Source of the DNA: Paragonimus westermani
Lineage: Eukaryota; Platyhelminthes; Trematoda; Plagiorchiida; Troglotrematidae
Length of the DNA stretch: 64,000 nucleotides
Reading direction: 5' to 3'
Assembly: GCA_008508345.1 (NCBI GenBank)
Contig: QNGE01000912.1
Coordinates: 1 to 64,000 of the forward strand
Below, piece by piece: positions 11,551-22,761 of this stretch. How positions within the stretch are numbered: position 1 is the stretch's first letter; each line of letters opens with the position of its first letter. The position numbers and the translations under genes were made by a program. The notes under the pieces were generated by a model that saw only the letters and a program-made list of their open reading frames with translations, was not told the origin of the DNA and ran no database searches.

Positions 11551-12939
11551 TTGCTTTTCCGAACGCAACACCTGGATGAGGTCCACAAGGACGTGACCGG
11601 AGTTAACAATGTCGAACTGGAGAGTGACCTCGGAAAGTTACAAGCAGCACAGAGGAGGGATACGGCGATCCGGGTGGTGATTGACCAACTGTTGTCGGGA
11701 GGACAACCATCAGAAAACGAAGTGAATCCGGAATTGAAAGCTTTCAGAATGCACTGTTCCCAGTTGCGGCCGGAATTTTGATGCTCCAACCGCGGTAGGG
11801 AATAGACGTGTCGGTTATATCGACGGAGCTGAGAGCGACAGTTGTGAAGAAATATCATCAGCTGGCTCATACGGAATGTTATGGAACCCACGAAATGCTG
11901 AAGCAAAGGGCATGTTGGTCGGCAATGAAGAATGATGCGGGCATGCCAGCAATGTCAGCTGCTGAGGAGCACTAACCAGCCCAGTCAGTACCCCACACAA
12001 CCAGTCCCGGTCAGTGATATTGGGGAATTGTGGTCAGTGGGTGTGATGGGCCCCTTTCTAGTAACGACTTCCGGAAATCAGTACATCGTAGTCATGACCG
12101 AACACTTCACACGGTGGGTCGAAGCAGCCGCCATATCAAGTCAGCGCGCAAGCACGTTGTGCAGGGCGGTGATGATGCACATTGTGGCAGATCACCGAAT
12201 ACCACGAAGCATATTGACTGATCAAGGCCCGTGCTTCAAAAGTGAGGAGTTTCGGAACTGTTTGGAGCGTTTGGGGATCAAGAAAATACGCACAACTCCA
12301 TACGATCCTCAATCATACGGATTGACGGAGAGGAACAATCGCACAATCAAGAAATGGTTGGCTGCGAAAGGGGGAAGCTGGGAGAAAACGTTACCGTTGA
12401 TTCTGTTGGCCCACCGCTGTTCGCCGCAAGGGACAACGTAAAAGTCGCCATTCGAGCTGATGTATGGGCGCGTGCCACGCTTTCCAGTCGATCAGGAGAT
12501 TGGTTTGTGGGGAGATTGACAGAGGAGCACGTGTGGATTAGAAGAAGCTCTGAGATTGGTCAACCAAAACTTGACAAACACACAAGAGGTTTCCAAGGTG
12601 CAGTCAACTGCAAGTTTATCGGGTCGAAGTGCTGTGTTTGAACTTGGTTCGAGGGCTATGTACGGAGACCTACAGAGCGTGGGGGCAACAGGACCCGGAT
12701 CTAGGAAGTTGCTGGCAAAGTGGAGGCAACCGTATGTGTTGGTGAAATTTCGCAGCTCAGTGTATTTGATTAAGAATGAGAAAAGCCAACATCAAGTGAA
12801 CGGAAGCCAGCTTTGTGAATGGTACGACACTCCGATCAGTAGAGAATGCACGCTAGGTGTGTCAACAGCACCTAGGCCGGCATGCAGATCGTCGAGAGAA
12901 CGAAGAGAACCTGAACGGCTCTTGTTGCAGATGGACTAA
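11551..12939 (+). pseudogene. Integrase region of gypsy copy 1
   Basis: The N-terminal zinc-binding part (about 11815-11960) retains paired His and the CQQC-type cysteines, with a frame break between them. The core at 11932-12441 has the D of LTDQGPCFKSEEF and the E of PYDPQSYGLTERNNRT. The first catalytic D, expected just before GPF, is replaced (WSVGVMGPF), so the D,D-35-E triad is incomplete. A stop at 12439 precedes the well-known SPFELMYGR word, and the C-terminal part (KLLAKWRQPYVLVKF) follows in a separate open frame ending at 12939. Confidence 0.85.
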
Positions 12940-12946
12940 TCTTTGC

Positions 12947-12957
12947 GTGGGGCGGAG
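12947..12957 (+). promoter_or_regulatory. Polypurine tract before 3' LTR (copy 1)
   Basis: GTGGGGCGGAG lies directly before the TGTAGTGAGG start of the 3' LTR, the position where plus-strand synthesis is primed in LTR retrotransposons. The same tract is at 22212-22222 in copy 3. Confidence 0.65.
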
Positions 12958-12999
12958 TGTAGTGAGGACAGACGGTCGCACTATACTACTCACACCACN

Positions 13000-13147
13000 T
13001 CTACAAATAAACATATCCAAAAAGCTCACATATTATTTGATTCGGCCTCATGAGGTGAAAATGAACTAGAGCGACTGTTTTTAAAATGGTTGAAATACAA
13101 ATAGAAATGATTAATGACACCAAGAATTGAAATGTATTTAATATAGA
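13000..13147. repeat. 148-bp inverted repeat arm (partner 14077-14224)
   Basis: By eye a perfect reverse complement of 14077-14224. Both arms abut an N. Best read as the same locus present at the ends of two contigs, not as a biological inverted repeat. Confidence 0.85.
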
Positions 13148-13812
13148 AAAACAGACTGGGAATAACACAAAGTTACGAGCAAGTTGTAATACTCTACGTT
13201 TCAACCACCTCGGATGGCCTTCCTCGGGAGTGTTGTAATATACTTTGTCTACAATAAGGATCTGCCTATATGATTTGGGACAGGTGGTTCAATCAAATTT
13301 TGGGAAGATGGCTTAACGGGCTCACGTCAGTGGACGCTCTAATCACGTTGGATCAGCGGAAGCTGGCCACTTGGAAATTAAAAATGGCTTCACCCGTTGA
13401 TTTGATTAGTGTTTTCTTTGATATGCATATCCCCTCTTCTTCCCGCGTTATGCTCTGTCCGCCCTAGCCCACTAATGCACGTTGGCTTGACTCGACCACA
13501 AGGCTTGATACTATAATCCTTGCCCTACATTCCAGTGACAAGTTCTTGATTTACCTCTGCCACACTGCAGTACACCTAGCATGAAATACTTTGGACAACT
13601 GTAGAAGAAGCGGAGAATCCCACCATATATAGTTTAACTGACATTTAACAATAAGAAATCGATATTGGAAAGCGGTAAAGTGTATGAAGATCGGTCAGTG
13701 CAGCCTCAAGAAGGTACGTGAGTTAATTTCCTCAGCTGTTTTCATTCCTTTCTCCCAACAAATTTTGAAATCCAGCAATCCACCTTGCATTCACCAATTC
13801 CCTAGATCATAG
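13148..13812. other. Intron flank inside the misplaced contig
   Basis: Non-repetitive intron sequence with no exon or element recognised. If the contig is flipped, it is the 3' flank of gypsy copy 1, starting CTATGATC. Confidence 0.5.
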
Positions 13813-14075
13813 TGTTGTGAACCGAGAAGGCGGACGGCACAGGGGTTGTTCACTTGGGGAAACCAATACACGAGTTATGCGTCTCAACATGACTACGAAC
13901 AAAAACACTCACTTGCACACAACACTAATCTGAGGATGTTCCGGTCGCTTTGGGCACCATATCTCAGTTCCATCATGTAGAGAAAGCCATTCCATGTGAT
14001 GCTGTCCTCCAATGATTTCTCCCCTATCTCTCCTTTATTTGTTCCGCGGCCATTTCGATCCATGCTGCTACTGGA
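13813..14075 (-). repeat. Displaced remainder of the copy 1 3' LTR
   Basis: 263 bp of LTR in reverse orientation, running from the LTR 3' terminus (TGTTGTGAACC on the plus strand) to the N. It is very close to the LTR at 17716-18021 and clearly different from the copy 1 5' LTR in its central part. Confidence 0.85.
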
Positions 14076-14076
14076 N

Positions 14077-14224
14077 TCTATATTAAATACATTTCAATTC
14101 TTGGTGTCATTAATCATTTCTATTTGTATTTCAACCATTTTAAAAACAGTCGCTCTAGTTCATTTTCACCTCATGAGGCCGAATCAAATAATATGTGAGC
14201 TTTTTGGATATGTTTATTTGTAGA
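14077..14224. repeat. 148-bp inverted repeat arm (partner 13000-13147)
   Basis: Follows the N at 14076 directly; see the partner arm. Sequence after 14224 continues as ordinary intron. Confidence 0.85.
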
Positions 14225-15651
14225 CATGCGAACGGCACGTTACAATGTTCAGTTCATCGCAGTGCTACACGGGGTGGTCAGTATAGTCAGTTTTCCAGTT
14301 TTAATCAAATCACACACGCTGTTTAGTCAAAACCCTTTTTCACAGGGTCGGACACAATTCCACCCCTGATAAACCACAGACAGAATAAGAATTATTGAAA
14401 AGCACTTTACTGGAAAACGCCTACCCGAGAACTTCATTGAGGCTCATGGTGAGATTAAGAATAGCAATAGTCCTATCAAGACGGCCCAATAGAGGGGTAT
14501 ATTTTGCAGGGGAACATAACTAACAATATCATACGCACACTGAAGTTTTATCTGACTCTAGCGTGTGCGGCTGAACGGTTGCGCTTAGCTCAAACTGCTA
14601 GAGAACCAGGTTAATTATGATAGCGAGTGCAGTCTGTTGAACTATTCTATCTCTCACGTTCACTTGCGGTTGTGATGACGTTAACATAGGTAAGACAGAT
14701 CGAGAACTAACACAGCCGGCAGCTGAACTCATTTCAAAGTGGATGAAATAAATGGTGGATCAGTAACCTCAACTTGGTAAACTGGGTGCTCGATTGCTAA
14801 GCCCACCATGACATTAGGTCATCAAAGTTACCCAGTTAACTCGTTAATGACACTCTTCACAGCCAGTACTCGAAGTTGTTGACTTTTTACGAAGCGATGT
14901 TCATCCGAACCTATCAACCGGCGTTATGCGCACAAATTGGCTGAGTTTGTTGTGGTCCCGATTATGTGATATTTGGTGAGCCTGTAGGTGCGCCTAGTCA
15001 CTGTTCCTATATGCCTGTTGTATGTAGTCTGTATGTCTTACATTTACGACTAGCAAACGTAAACGAAATGTTTACTTACCGTAACACATGCTTTATTTCT
15101 GCTGTAAAGAAGTTAAAATGGAGTCTGTTTCGAATTTTAAGACTCCAGTGCGACCTGAACGTGCCCTGTTATCCCATAACTTTCCAGTTTAAGACGTGTC
15201 GAGGTCATGTCCTGGTGTTTCGATGTCACTTTAAGGTGTTTCCGGAGGTCATTTGGTTTTCAACGGTGAACCGGGCAGCGCAGCACATGTGCATATGAGT
15301 AGGGTGATAGTCACCGAGTGACAAGGCACAGACTAGCGGGGTGCGTGAGGTGAACGAAGCTAGCGCATCTGTAAGCAGTAGCCAACCTGACAGAATTGCG
15401 AGCTAACGTGTGCGTTCTGAGAACTGGGCGAGTGGGTATATCCGTAGAAAGTAGGTTACATGGAAACAACACCCCCGATAGACCAATTATGTCTGTAGGT
15501 GCACGAGCTACTCACTTATAGTGACATGGCAGTCGGGCGCTGGGGCCGTAGCTGTCAGAATAGAGGTCTAACAATCGCCCTGACGGCTATAGACACAGTT
15601 GAAACACTCACAGTAGCCGATCGACATCGGCCTTCTTGTCTAGGCAAACAG
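14225..15651 (+). other. Intron 4, no feature seen
   Basis: AT-rich sequence with one 110-codon chance open frame (14966-15298) lacking any family resemblance or splice context. Confidence 0.5.
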
Positions 15652-15961
15652 TGTTCTGAGCCAAGAACGCGGATGCACGAGGGTTATTTGTCCGGAAAAC
15701 CAAACCATGGGCTATGCGTTTCAACAGAACCACAAACAAAAGCACTCATCTGCGTACGACACTAGTCTCAGAACGTCACGGTTGCCACGGGCGCCAGCGC
15801 TCAGTTCCCTTATGTGCCAAGAGTCATTTCATGTCACGTTGCATTCCAGTGCTTATTATTTTTTTTCTCGCTGCTACTTCAATGTCAAAATCCATGTTCC
15901 TATCTCACTACTGAATACTGGTAATGTGAGTTGTATGGTGCGATCGCTCGTCCTCACTGCA
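15652..15961 (-). repeat. Old solo LTR of the gypsy family
   Basis: Aligned on the minus strand, the whole LTR can be followed from the 3' end (TGTTCTGAGCCAAGAACGC on plus) to the 5' start (CCTCACTGCA on plus), 310 bp in all, with many substitutions and small indels. No internal sequence adjoins it. Flanks ACAG and GCAG agree at three of four positions, compatible with a worn 4-bp target duplication. Confidence 0.75.
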
Positions 15962-16398
15962 GCAGTGCTCGGGATAAGTGGCAAACCACCGTAAGTCCGC
16001 TCCAGCATTAAGTGTGAGTCAGGTGTGATTCAGGCAAAATGAACTATGTCAAGTGTGTAGTGTATGGATCTGCTGGTCAATGTGATTACAGATCAGTGCG
16101 TCTCAGGACGGACTAGTCACAGTCAACCGTATTCCGGCTCTATGGCCAGTCGGTGTAAGGGTGGGTGACACGATGTGAGAATGTGCTGACCGGTAGTTTA
16201 TAATAAATCATCGGAACGATTCACAATAGGAGCTTATCATAGAATGCACACCGTTAATCTGCCTCGGTTCACTAGTATTTTCTTGGCGTTATCTGCGGAA
16301 GAATCGAATCAACCGAAAGTTTAGATCACTTTTAACTAAGCACATGATTCTCTTGGTACCAGGAAACACACTACAAGTCGGGCACATCTACAGGCTAC
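15962..16398 (+). other. Intron 4, no feature seen
   Basis: Between the solo LTR and copy 2. Nothing recognisable. Confidence 0.5.
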
Positions 16399-16619
16399 TG
16401 TAGTGAGGACAGACGGCTGCACTATATTACTCACACCATCAATATTCAGTAGCGAGGCGACAACATGGATTGAAATGGCCGCGGCAAAAATACAAGAAAG
16501 ATACGGGAAGGATCATTGGAGGACAGTATCACATGGAATGACATTCGCTACATGATGGAACTGAGACTTAGTGTCTGAAGCGACCGCAACATCCTCAGAT
16601 CAGTGTTGTGTGCAAATGT
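16399..16619 (+). repeat. Diverged forward LTR fragment at one end of copy 2
   Basis: Starts TGTAGTGAGGACAGACGG and follows the LTR for about 220 bp with many differences, then stops after GTGCAAATG, where it abuts gypsy internal sequence running the other way. Confidence 0.8.
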
Positions 16620-16939
16620 TTCGTTACCGGTTTATCATGCTTCAAATAAATCAACGCGGTCAAGATAATCCTTCCCCAACATGGTCTGAAGTGCGTCGGG
16701 GGAAATGACGAAAGGTTGTTTGACTACGTGACCATCGATTCAGACACCATGTTCTGCCAGACCATCAACTTTGAGAGTGAATTCACCGACCGTTTGGACT
16801 ACCATAGCACAGGGCCACACAATCTTTCCTGTCCTCGGCCTAATCAATTAAATCGTGGCCCTAGTGTCAGTCGAACAGTACTCCAAGCTACCATTGATTT
16901 CTAACCTAGCCTGAACTGCTGTCTTATCAACCGCCTCCA

Positions 16940-17689
16940 TTACCGGATCCCCCTTCCCGAACAAAGAACGGTCGACAAAACGTTTATTGAAGTACGACCT
17001 TTTCTTGCCAAGTGGGCAAAATCTTCGCCAGTGTCCACGTTTTCAGCATCGGTAACAGACTTCGCCACGATTTCCCCCCTCTTCACCTTCGAAGCCGCCA
17101 CTTCCTGAGTCAACCTTTCCACTGCGCTTCGAAGGTCATTCGGTTCACTCGGTTCGCTTGCCTCCAACTCGTTGACTGTCGCGGCATTTTCTTCCAGCAA
17201 TTGTCGAACTGCATCAGCCAACTGTTCCATCGTCATGGGATGTGCGATGAGAGCAACCCTGAACTGATCCCGGACTGTTGGTGACACTTCTTCTAAGAAC
17301 TGATCTGTCAGTATGTGTTGCTCTGAGTCCTGATCCAAATGTGACAGAACTCTTGAAAACGCTGCCCGCAGAGACATGGCGTAAATCGGAGCATCGCCTC
17401 CTGGTCCAAGCCGGGCGCCCATGAACCGCCTCACTGCCTCATCGCCATCGACGCGGCTGTCGAACCCGGCGATCAGCGCCCCACCCCTCGCGGCGGCCCA
17501 CTCCAGCTTCGCGAGGCCCCTTCGTGCCGCATCCAGCACCACCTTCGCCCTGCCCTTGAACAGCATCCGCGGGGCCGCCAGCTTCGCCCGGTCCGCCTTC
17601 CCTCCGACCGCTTCTGCCACGTCTTCGAAATCCTCCAGGAAACTCCGGACATTCACGTCCTCAAACGGCTGCGGCCGTGGGATCTCCAT
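16940..17689 (-). pseudogene. gag of gypsy copy 2
   Basis: The protein is the same as copy 1 gag, residue for residue, from the ATG at 17689 to the stop at 16940. It has the same GC-rich 5' third and the same frame loss before the zinc knuckle. The element that carries it lacks all pol functions beyond protease. Confidence 0.85.
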
Positions 17690-17715
17690 TCCCCCATCTT
17701 GGTCACAATACCAGT

Positions 17716-18021
17716 TGTTGTAAACAGAGGAGGCGGACGGCACAGAGGTTGTTCACTTGGGGAAACCAATACACGAGTTATGCGTCTCAACATGACTAGG
17801 AACAAAAACACTCACTTGCACACAACACTAATCTGAGGATGTTCCGGTCGCTTTGGGCACCATATCTCAGTTCCATCATGTAGAGAAAGCCATTCCATGT
17901 GATGCTGTCCTCCAATGATTTCTCCCCTATCTCTCCTTTATTTGTTCCGCGGCCATTTCGATCCATGCTGCTACTGGATAGTGGTGTGAGTAGTATAGTG
18001 CGATCGTCTCTCCTCATTACG
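17716..18021 (-). repeat. 5' LTR of gypsy copy 2 (306 bp)
   Basis: Terminal TGTTGTAAAC on the plus strand at the internal side. The outer end is CCTCATTACG instead of CCTCACTACA. The half nearest gag equals the copy 1 and copy 3 5' LTR, while the outer two thirds belong to a clearly different subtype shared with 13813-14075. Confidence 0.85.
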
Positions 18022-19736
18022 CAAGATTGGAGTGATCTACTTCATCTACTCCTTGCACAGGACGGATTTGTTTCCTTTCTCTTTGTGGGTTTCATCCGAC
18101 ACCTATGTCTGTCAGCCTGCTCATGTGCACACTACCATTGTGACCGCTTTCCTTAAAGGCAACTTATGAGAAATCTCAACTTTACAGTGGAGTATACGAG
18201 AGTGAAACCGAGGCATGTCAAACCGTAATAAGATATATTACGATCTGTTTAACTCGAACCACTCTGAACATATATTTGGCGTTACCAGGCAAACTTGTTT
18301 GCCTGAACTTCGTTTGACATTGGGTTACTCGAACGTGCTATATTCATAAGTTAAGTGTATTGACCACGATTGACGTGCCTACTCCTACTGAACGACGTTA
18401 ATGCCACCAACTAATTAAAAGCAGCTGTTGGCCACTTCGGTGATAGCCAGCTGCCTGTAAAAATCTTCAATACTACTCCACCTGCGACTACGTATGATAG
18501 TTTTTTTATTTCATAGCTATATTGTTCATCGCCTGTCTGGATGAAGACAACATCCGGTTCGGTAGGAAAGCCACTATTAGAATCGGAAGCGCACCGGAAA
18601 CGTTCTGTTGAGCTTTTTGCAAACCTTGCTCAACGAATTTTGAACATCGGCGTTACATACTGATAGGACGCATGTATCTCATCATCTCTAGCTGCTGGTA
18701 CATACGAGTGGTTATCAAGATTCTTCGATCGCTGTGAACGGAACTTCTTTAGGCGTTGCCAGTTGAAGTCAGATCATGTAACCGCTCGGTAGTTCTGAAA
18801 GAGCACACGGACCGTTTTACGATGGGTTTTGTGATTGTCTGGCTAAGGACTTTGACCGCAAGCATCCACCTACTACACTAAGTAGTTCCAATTAAAGAAA
18901 AAAAAGAAAGGTTTTTCTTCCCAAAAAATTGTCTACCGCACCGTGATAATTACCACTGTTGAGTCCTGTGGCCATTTTCTTTGGAGTAGACAAATGTTTT
19001 TGGCAAATCTGCTTATATCCTGCTTTCAAGAGTTGGTACGCCTGTTTGTCCAGTTAGTATGGGTTTATAAAGGTCTTTGTGCATGGAGACTTCGTGATTC
19101 CCAATTTGCTGGTTAGGAAAATGTCTTGACCCTTGCAACGTATCACGGTCAACGGCATGCCCATACCGCATGTTTGCTAGCCTTCTAAATCAACACATCT
19201 ATGTTTGTATATTCCTACCTTAGTTTTTGTTCATCAAACGTACGCTATGATTGGCTAACAGTACCAGAGGTACAGTGCAAGCCACACGTGTACGCATGTC
19301 CTCTACCTCTGACAGTTCATTTCGCACACAAATCCAGTCAAGTATGAAAGAGGTGAACATGAATTGGCCATATTTCCATGCTACTATTTTTCTTCGTACA
19401 ACCCTGCTAATAATCGCGTTACGTTTGTTGCGTGCCATGTTTACTTGAGTGTTTCATCTAATTGTGCTTTATCGAAGTCTATTTTCTGTCGACAGTCGAC
19501 TAAAATTTTGAGGTTTTTCCACCCACACTGAGTGCCAGACATTCATGCCAACATTGGCGTGAGATTTAGTATTTGGTGGATTGGAATCCCGAGTGTGTGG
19601 AGATAGATAAGGTAATTCCAGTTGCGTTATGTTACGACAGACTTACTTCTTTTCGCCCACTATCGTTGAGAGCAGTACACTAGTGGTTTACACTGATGAT
19701 TACCTACCACACACCAATACTGAGAAAAATTGCTAG
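18022..19736 (+). other. Intron 4, no feature seen
   Basis: No repeat, exon or RNA gene recognised. The last four bases, CTAG, are the left target-site duplication of gypsy copy 3. Confidence 0.5.
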
Positions 19737-20068
19737 TGTAGTGAGGATAGACGGTCGCACCATACTACTCACACCAAGATTCAGCAGCCGCATGGATCGA
19801 AATGATCGCGGGATAAATACGGGAGAGATATGGGACGGATCGTTGGTGGGCAGAATGATACTTAATGGCTTTCGCTACATGACGGAACTGAGATATGGTG
19901 TCCAAAGCGACTGGAGCGTCCTCAGAAGAGTGCGGTGTGCAAATGAGTGATTTTGTTCCTAGTCATGTTGAGACGCATAACTCGTGTATTGGTTTCCCCA
20001 AGTGAACAACCTCTGTGCCGTCCGCCTCCTCTGTTTACAACAACTGGTATTGTGACCAAGATGGGGGA

Positions 20069-20818
20069 ATGGAGATCCCACGGCCGCAGCCGTTTGAGGA
20101 CGTGAATGTCCGGAGTTTCCTGGAGGATTTCGAAGACGTGGCAGAAGCGGTCGGAGGGAAGGCGGACCGGGCGAAGCTGGCGGCCCCGCGGATGCTGTTC
20201 AAGGGCAGGGCGAAGGTGGTGCTGGATGCGGCACGAAGGGGCCTCGCGAAGCTGGAGTGGGCCGCCGCGAGGGGTGGGGCGCTGATCGCCGGGTTCGACA
20301 GCCGCGTCGATGGCGATGAGGCAGTGAGGCGGTTCATGGGCGCCCGGCTTGGACCAGGAGGCGATGCTCCGATTTACGCCATGTCTCTGCGGGCAGCGTT
20401 TTCAAGAGTTCTGTCACATTTGGATCAGGACTCAGAGCAACACATACTGACAGATCAGTTCTTAGAAGAAGTGTCACCAACAGTCCGGGATCAGTTCAGG
20501 GTTGCTCTCATCGCACATCCCATGACGATGGAACAGTTGGCTGATGCAGTTCGACAATTGCTGGAAGAAAATGCCGCGACAGTCAACGAGTTGGAGGCAA
20601 GCGAACCGAGTGAACCGAATGACCTTCGAAGCGCAGTGGAAAGGTTGACTCAGGAAGTGGCGGCTTCGAAGGTGAAGAGGGGGGAAATCGTGGCGAAGTC
20701 TGTTACCGATGCTGAAAACGTGGACACTGGCGAAGATTTTGCCCACTTGGCAAGAAAAGGTCGTACTTCAATAAACGTTTTGTCGACCGTTCTTTGTTCG
20801 GGAAGGGGGATCCGGTAA
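20069..20818 (+). pseudogene. gag of gypsy copy 3
   Basis: Identical in translation to the gag frames of copies 1 and 2, from the ATG at 20069. The zinc knuckle again lies in the pol frame with an internal stop. It is part of a deleted, non-autonomous element. Confidence 0.85.
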
Positions 20819-21144
20819 TGGAGGCGGTTGATAAGACAGCAGTTCAGGCTAGGTTAGAAATCAATGGTAGCTTGGAGTACTGTTCGACTGACACTAGGGC
20901 CACGATTTAATTGATTAGGCCGAGGACAGGAAAGATTGTGTGGCCCTGTGCTATGGTAGTCCAAACGGTCGGTGAATTCACTCTCAAAGTTGATGGTCTG
21001 GCAGAACATGGTGTCTGAATCGATGGTCACGTAGTCAAACAACCTTTCGTCATTTCCCCCGACGCACTTCAGACCATGTTGGGGAAGGATTATCTTGACC
21101 GCGTTGATTTATTTGAAGCATGATAAACTGGTTACGAAGCATGG

Positions 21145-22204
21145 GTGATTCCACTGGTGCGAAAGCGCAAAACCTATTTGGGACAAATCGAAGTGAACGC
21201 ACCCAGAGCAATGCCAACTTGTGACACTCAGTCGCTGAATGAAGTGATACGCAAATCTCAAGTCTTGGTCTCTAGGGATCAAGACCCGTATGGCTACTGT
21301 GAATGGTTTGAACACGAAATCCCCATCGAGTCGAACCGATTTCGGCCATTCGACTCTAGGAGAACTCTAATACACTTGTAGCCGGAAATTAGACAACAAG
21401 TGAAGGACGTGCTGAAACAGGAAATCATCGAGGAGGCCGATAACCCGTTCGATTCCCCCGTCTTGCTGGTGAAGCATATTGACTGATCAAGGCCCGTGCT
21501 TCAAAAGTGAGGAGTTTCGGAACTGTTTGGAGCGTTTGGGGATCAAGAAAATACGCACAACTCCATACGATCCTCAATCATACGGATTGACGGAGAGGAA
21601 CAATCGCACAATCAAGAAATGGTTGGCTGCGAAAGGGGGAAGCTGGGAGAAAACGTTACCGTTGATTCTGTTGGCCCACCGCTGTTCGCCGCAAGGGACA
21701 ACGTAAAAGTCGCCATTCGAGCTGATGTATGGGCGCGTGCCACGCTTTCCAGTCGATCAGGAGATTGGTTTGTGGGGAGATTGACAGAGGAGCACGTGTG
21801 GATTAGAAGAAGCTCTGAGATTGGTCAACCAAAACTTGACAAACACACAAGAGGTTTCCAAGGTGCAGTCAACTGCAAGTTTATCGGGTCGAAGTGCTGT
21901 GTTTGAACTTGGTTCGAGGGCTATGTACGGAGACCTACAGAGCGTGGGGGCAACAGGACCCGGATCTAGGAAGTTGCTGGCAAAGTGGAGGCAACCGTAT
22001 GTGTTGGTGAAATTTCGCAGCTCAGTGTATTTGATTAAGAATGAGAAAAGCCAACATCAAGTGAACGGAAGCCAGCTTTGTGAATGGTACGACACTCCGA
22101 TCAGTAGAGAATGCACGCTAGGTGTGTCAACAGCACCTAGGCCGGCATGCAGATCGTCGAGAGAACGAAGAGAACCTGAACGGCTCTTGTTGCAGATGGA
22201 CTAA
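21145..22204 (+). pseudogene. Residual pol of gypsy copy 3
   Basis: The RT leader (to about 21472) is fused across the deletion to the integrase core, beginning within the region of the second catalytic D (LTDQGPCF). The integrase C-terminal open frame (21821-22204) follows. No catalytic domain is complete. Confidence 0.8.
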
Positions 22205-22222
22205 TCTTTGCGTGGGGCGGAG

Positions 22223-22530
22223 TGTAGTGAGGACAGACGGTCGCACTATACTACTCACACCACTATCCAGTAGCCGCGTGGATCGAAATGATTGCGGGAT
22301 ATATATACGGGAGAGGTATGGGTAGGATCGTTAGTAGGCAGAATGATATTTAATGGCTTTTGCTACATGATAGAACTGAGATATCGTGTCCAAACCGACT
22401 GGAGCGTCCTCAGATTAGTGTTGTGTGCAAATGAGTGTTTTTATTCCTAGTCCCTTTGAGAGGCTTAAGTGGTGTATTGGTTCCTCCAATAAAACAACCC
22501 TTGTGTTGTCCGCCTCCTGGATTCACAGCA
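22223..22530 (+). repeat. 3' LTR of gypsy copy 3 (308 bp)
   Basis: Preceded by the polypurine tract GTGGGGCGGAG. Starts TGTAGTGAGG and ends CACAGCA, followed by CTAG. It differs from its own 5' LTR at many positions (by eye, well over a tenth), which marks an old insertion or replacement of the 5' half. Confidence 0.88.
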
Positions 22531-22761
22531 CTAGTTTGTAAACTAAACAAAGTAGTGAGATTGAGTTGGAACTAAAAATAAGACAATTTCTACAAGACAT
22601 TTGGCTGTTTGGGGCTCTTCCTTGAGATTTTAACAAATTGGTAGAGTTATGACTTCATCTGCCTTGTGATATGCGCCTACTCAAATTTTTCACCAACGGA
22701 TTAGACTTCTTATGTTCCTTTGAACCAGTTAAATGTTTAATTTTTTTGTTTTTTTTTTTAG

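Larger units (their letters stand above)
8752..12998 (+). mobile_element. Ty3/gypsy LTR retrotransposon, copy 1 (longest, inactive)
   Basis: Order: 5' LTR, primer-binding region, gag, protease, reverse transcriptase, RNase H, integrase, polypurine tract and the first 41 bp of the 3' LTR, which stops at an N (12999). The rest of the 3' LTR is found inverted at 13813-14075. Internal length is 3,900 bp. The pro-RT-RNaseH-integrase order is that of Ty3/gypsy elements. It is dead: stops in protease, RT and integrase, frame changes, and altered catalytic boxes. A 5' flank CTAA and a 3' flank CTAT (in the flipped contig) could be a degraded 4-bp target duplication. Confidence 0.9.
12999..14076. other. 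Contig bracketed by single Ns, apparently in wrong orientation
   Basis: N at 12999 interrupts the 3' LTR of copy 1 after 41 bp. The missing 263 bp of LTR is at 13813-14075 on the opposite strand, stopping at the N at 14076. The first 148 bp after the left N (13000-13147) is the exact reverse complement of the 148 bp after the right N (14077-14224). Flipping the segment restores one full LTR (only two bases lost at the N) and turns the inverted repeat into a 148-bp overlap between adjacent contigs. A scaffolding error explains both facts at once. Confidence 0.85.
16620..18021 (-). mobile_element. Gypsy copy 2: inverted 5' LTR plus gag-pro only
   Basis: On the minus strand: an LTR at 18021-17716 (306 bp), the primer-binding region, the gag open frame identical to copies 1 and 3, and the protease region with the same stop. 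The sequence ends at about 16620, where it corresponds to copy 1 position about 10150. RT, RNase H, integrase and the proper 3' LTR are missing; an oppositely oriented LTR fragment takes their place. The 18 bases nearest the breakpoint are already mutated relative to copies 1 and 3. Confidence 0.85.
19737..22530 (+). mobile_element. Gypsy copy 3, internally deleted, with target-site duplication
   Basis: 5' LTR 19737-20042 (306 bp), internal 20043-22222 (2,180 bp) and 3' LTR 22223-22530 (308 bp). CTAG flanks both ends (19733-19736 and 22531-22534), a 4-bp target duplication of the size usual for Ty3/gypsy elements. Relative to copy 1, a 1,720-bp block (copy 1 10488-12207) is missing at 21471-21472, with GA shared at both breakpoints. 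It removes most of RT, RNase H and the integrase N-terminus. An additional CAG to TAG change at about 21379 adds a stop in the RT leader. Otherwise the internal sequence equals copy 1. Confidence 0.9.
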
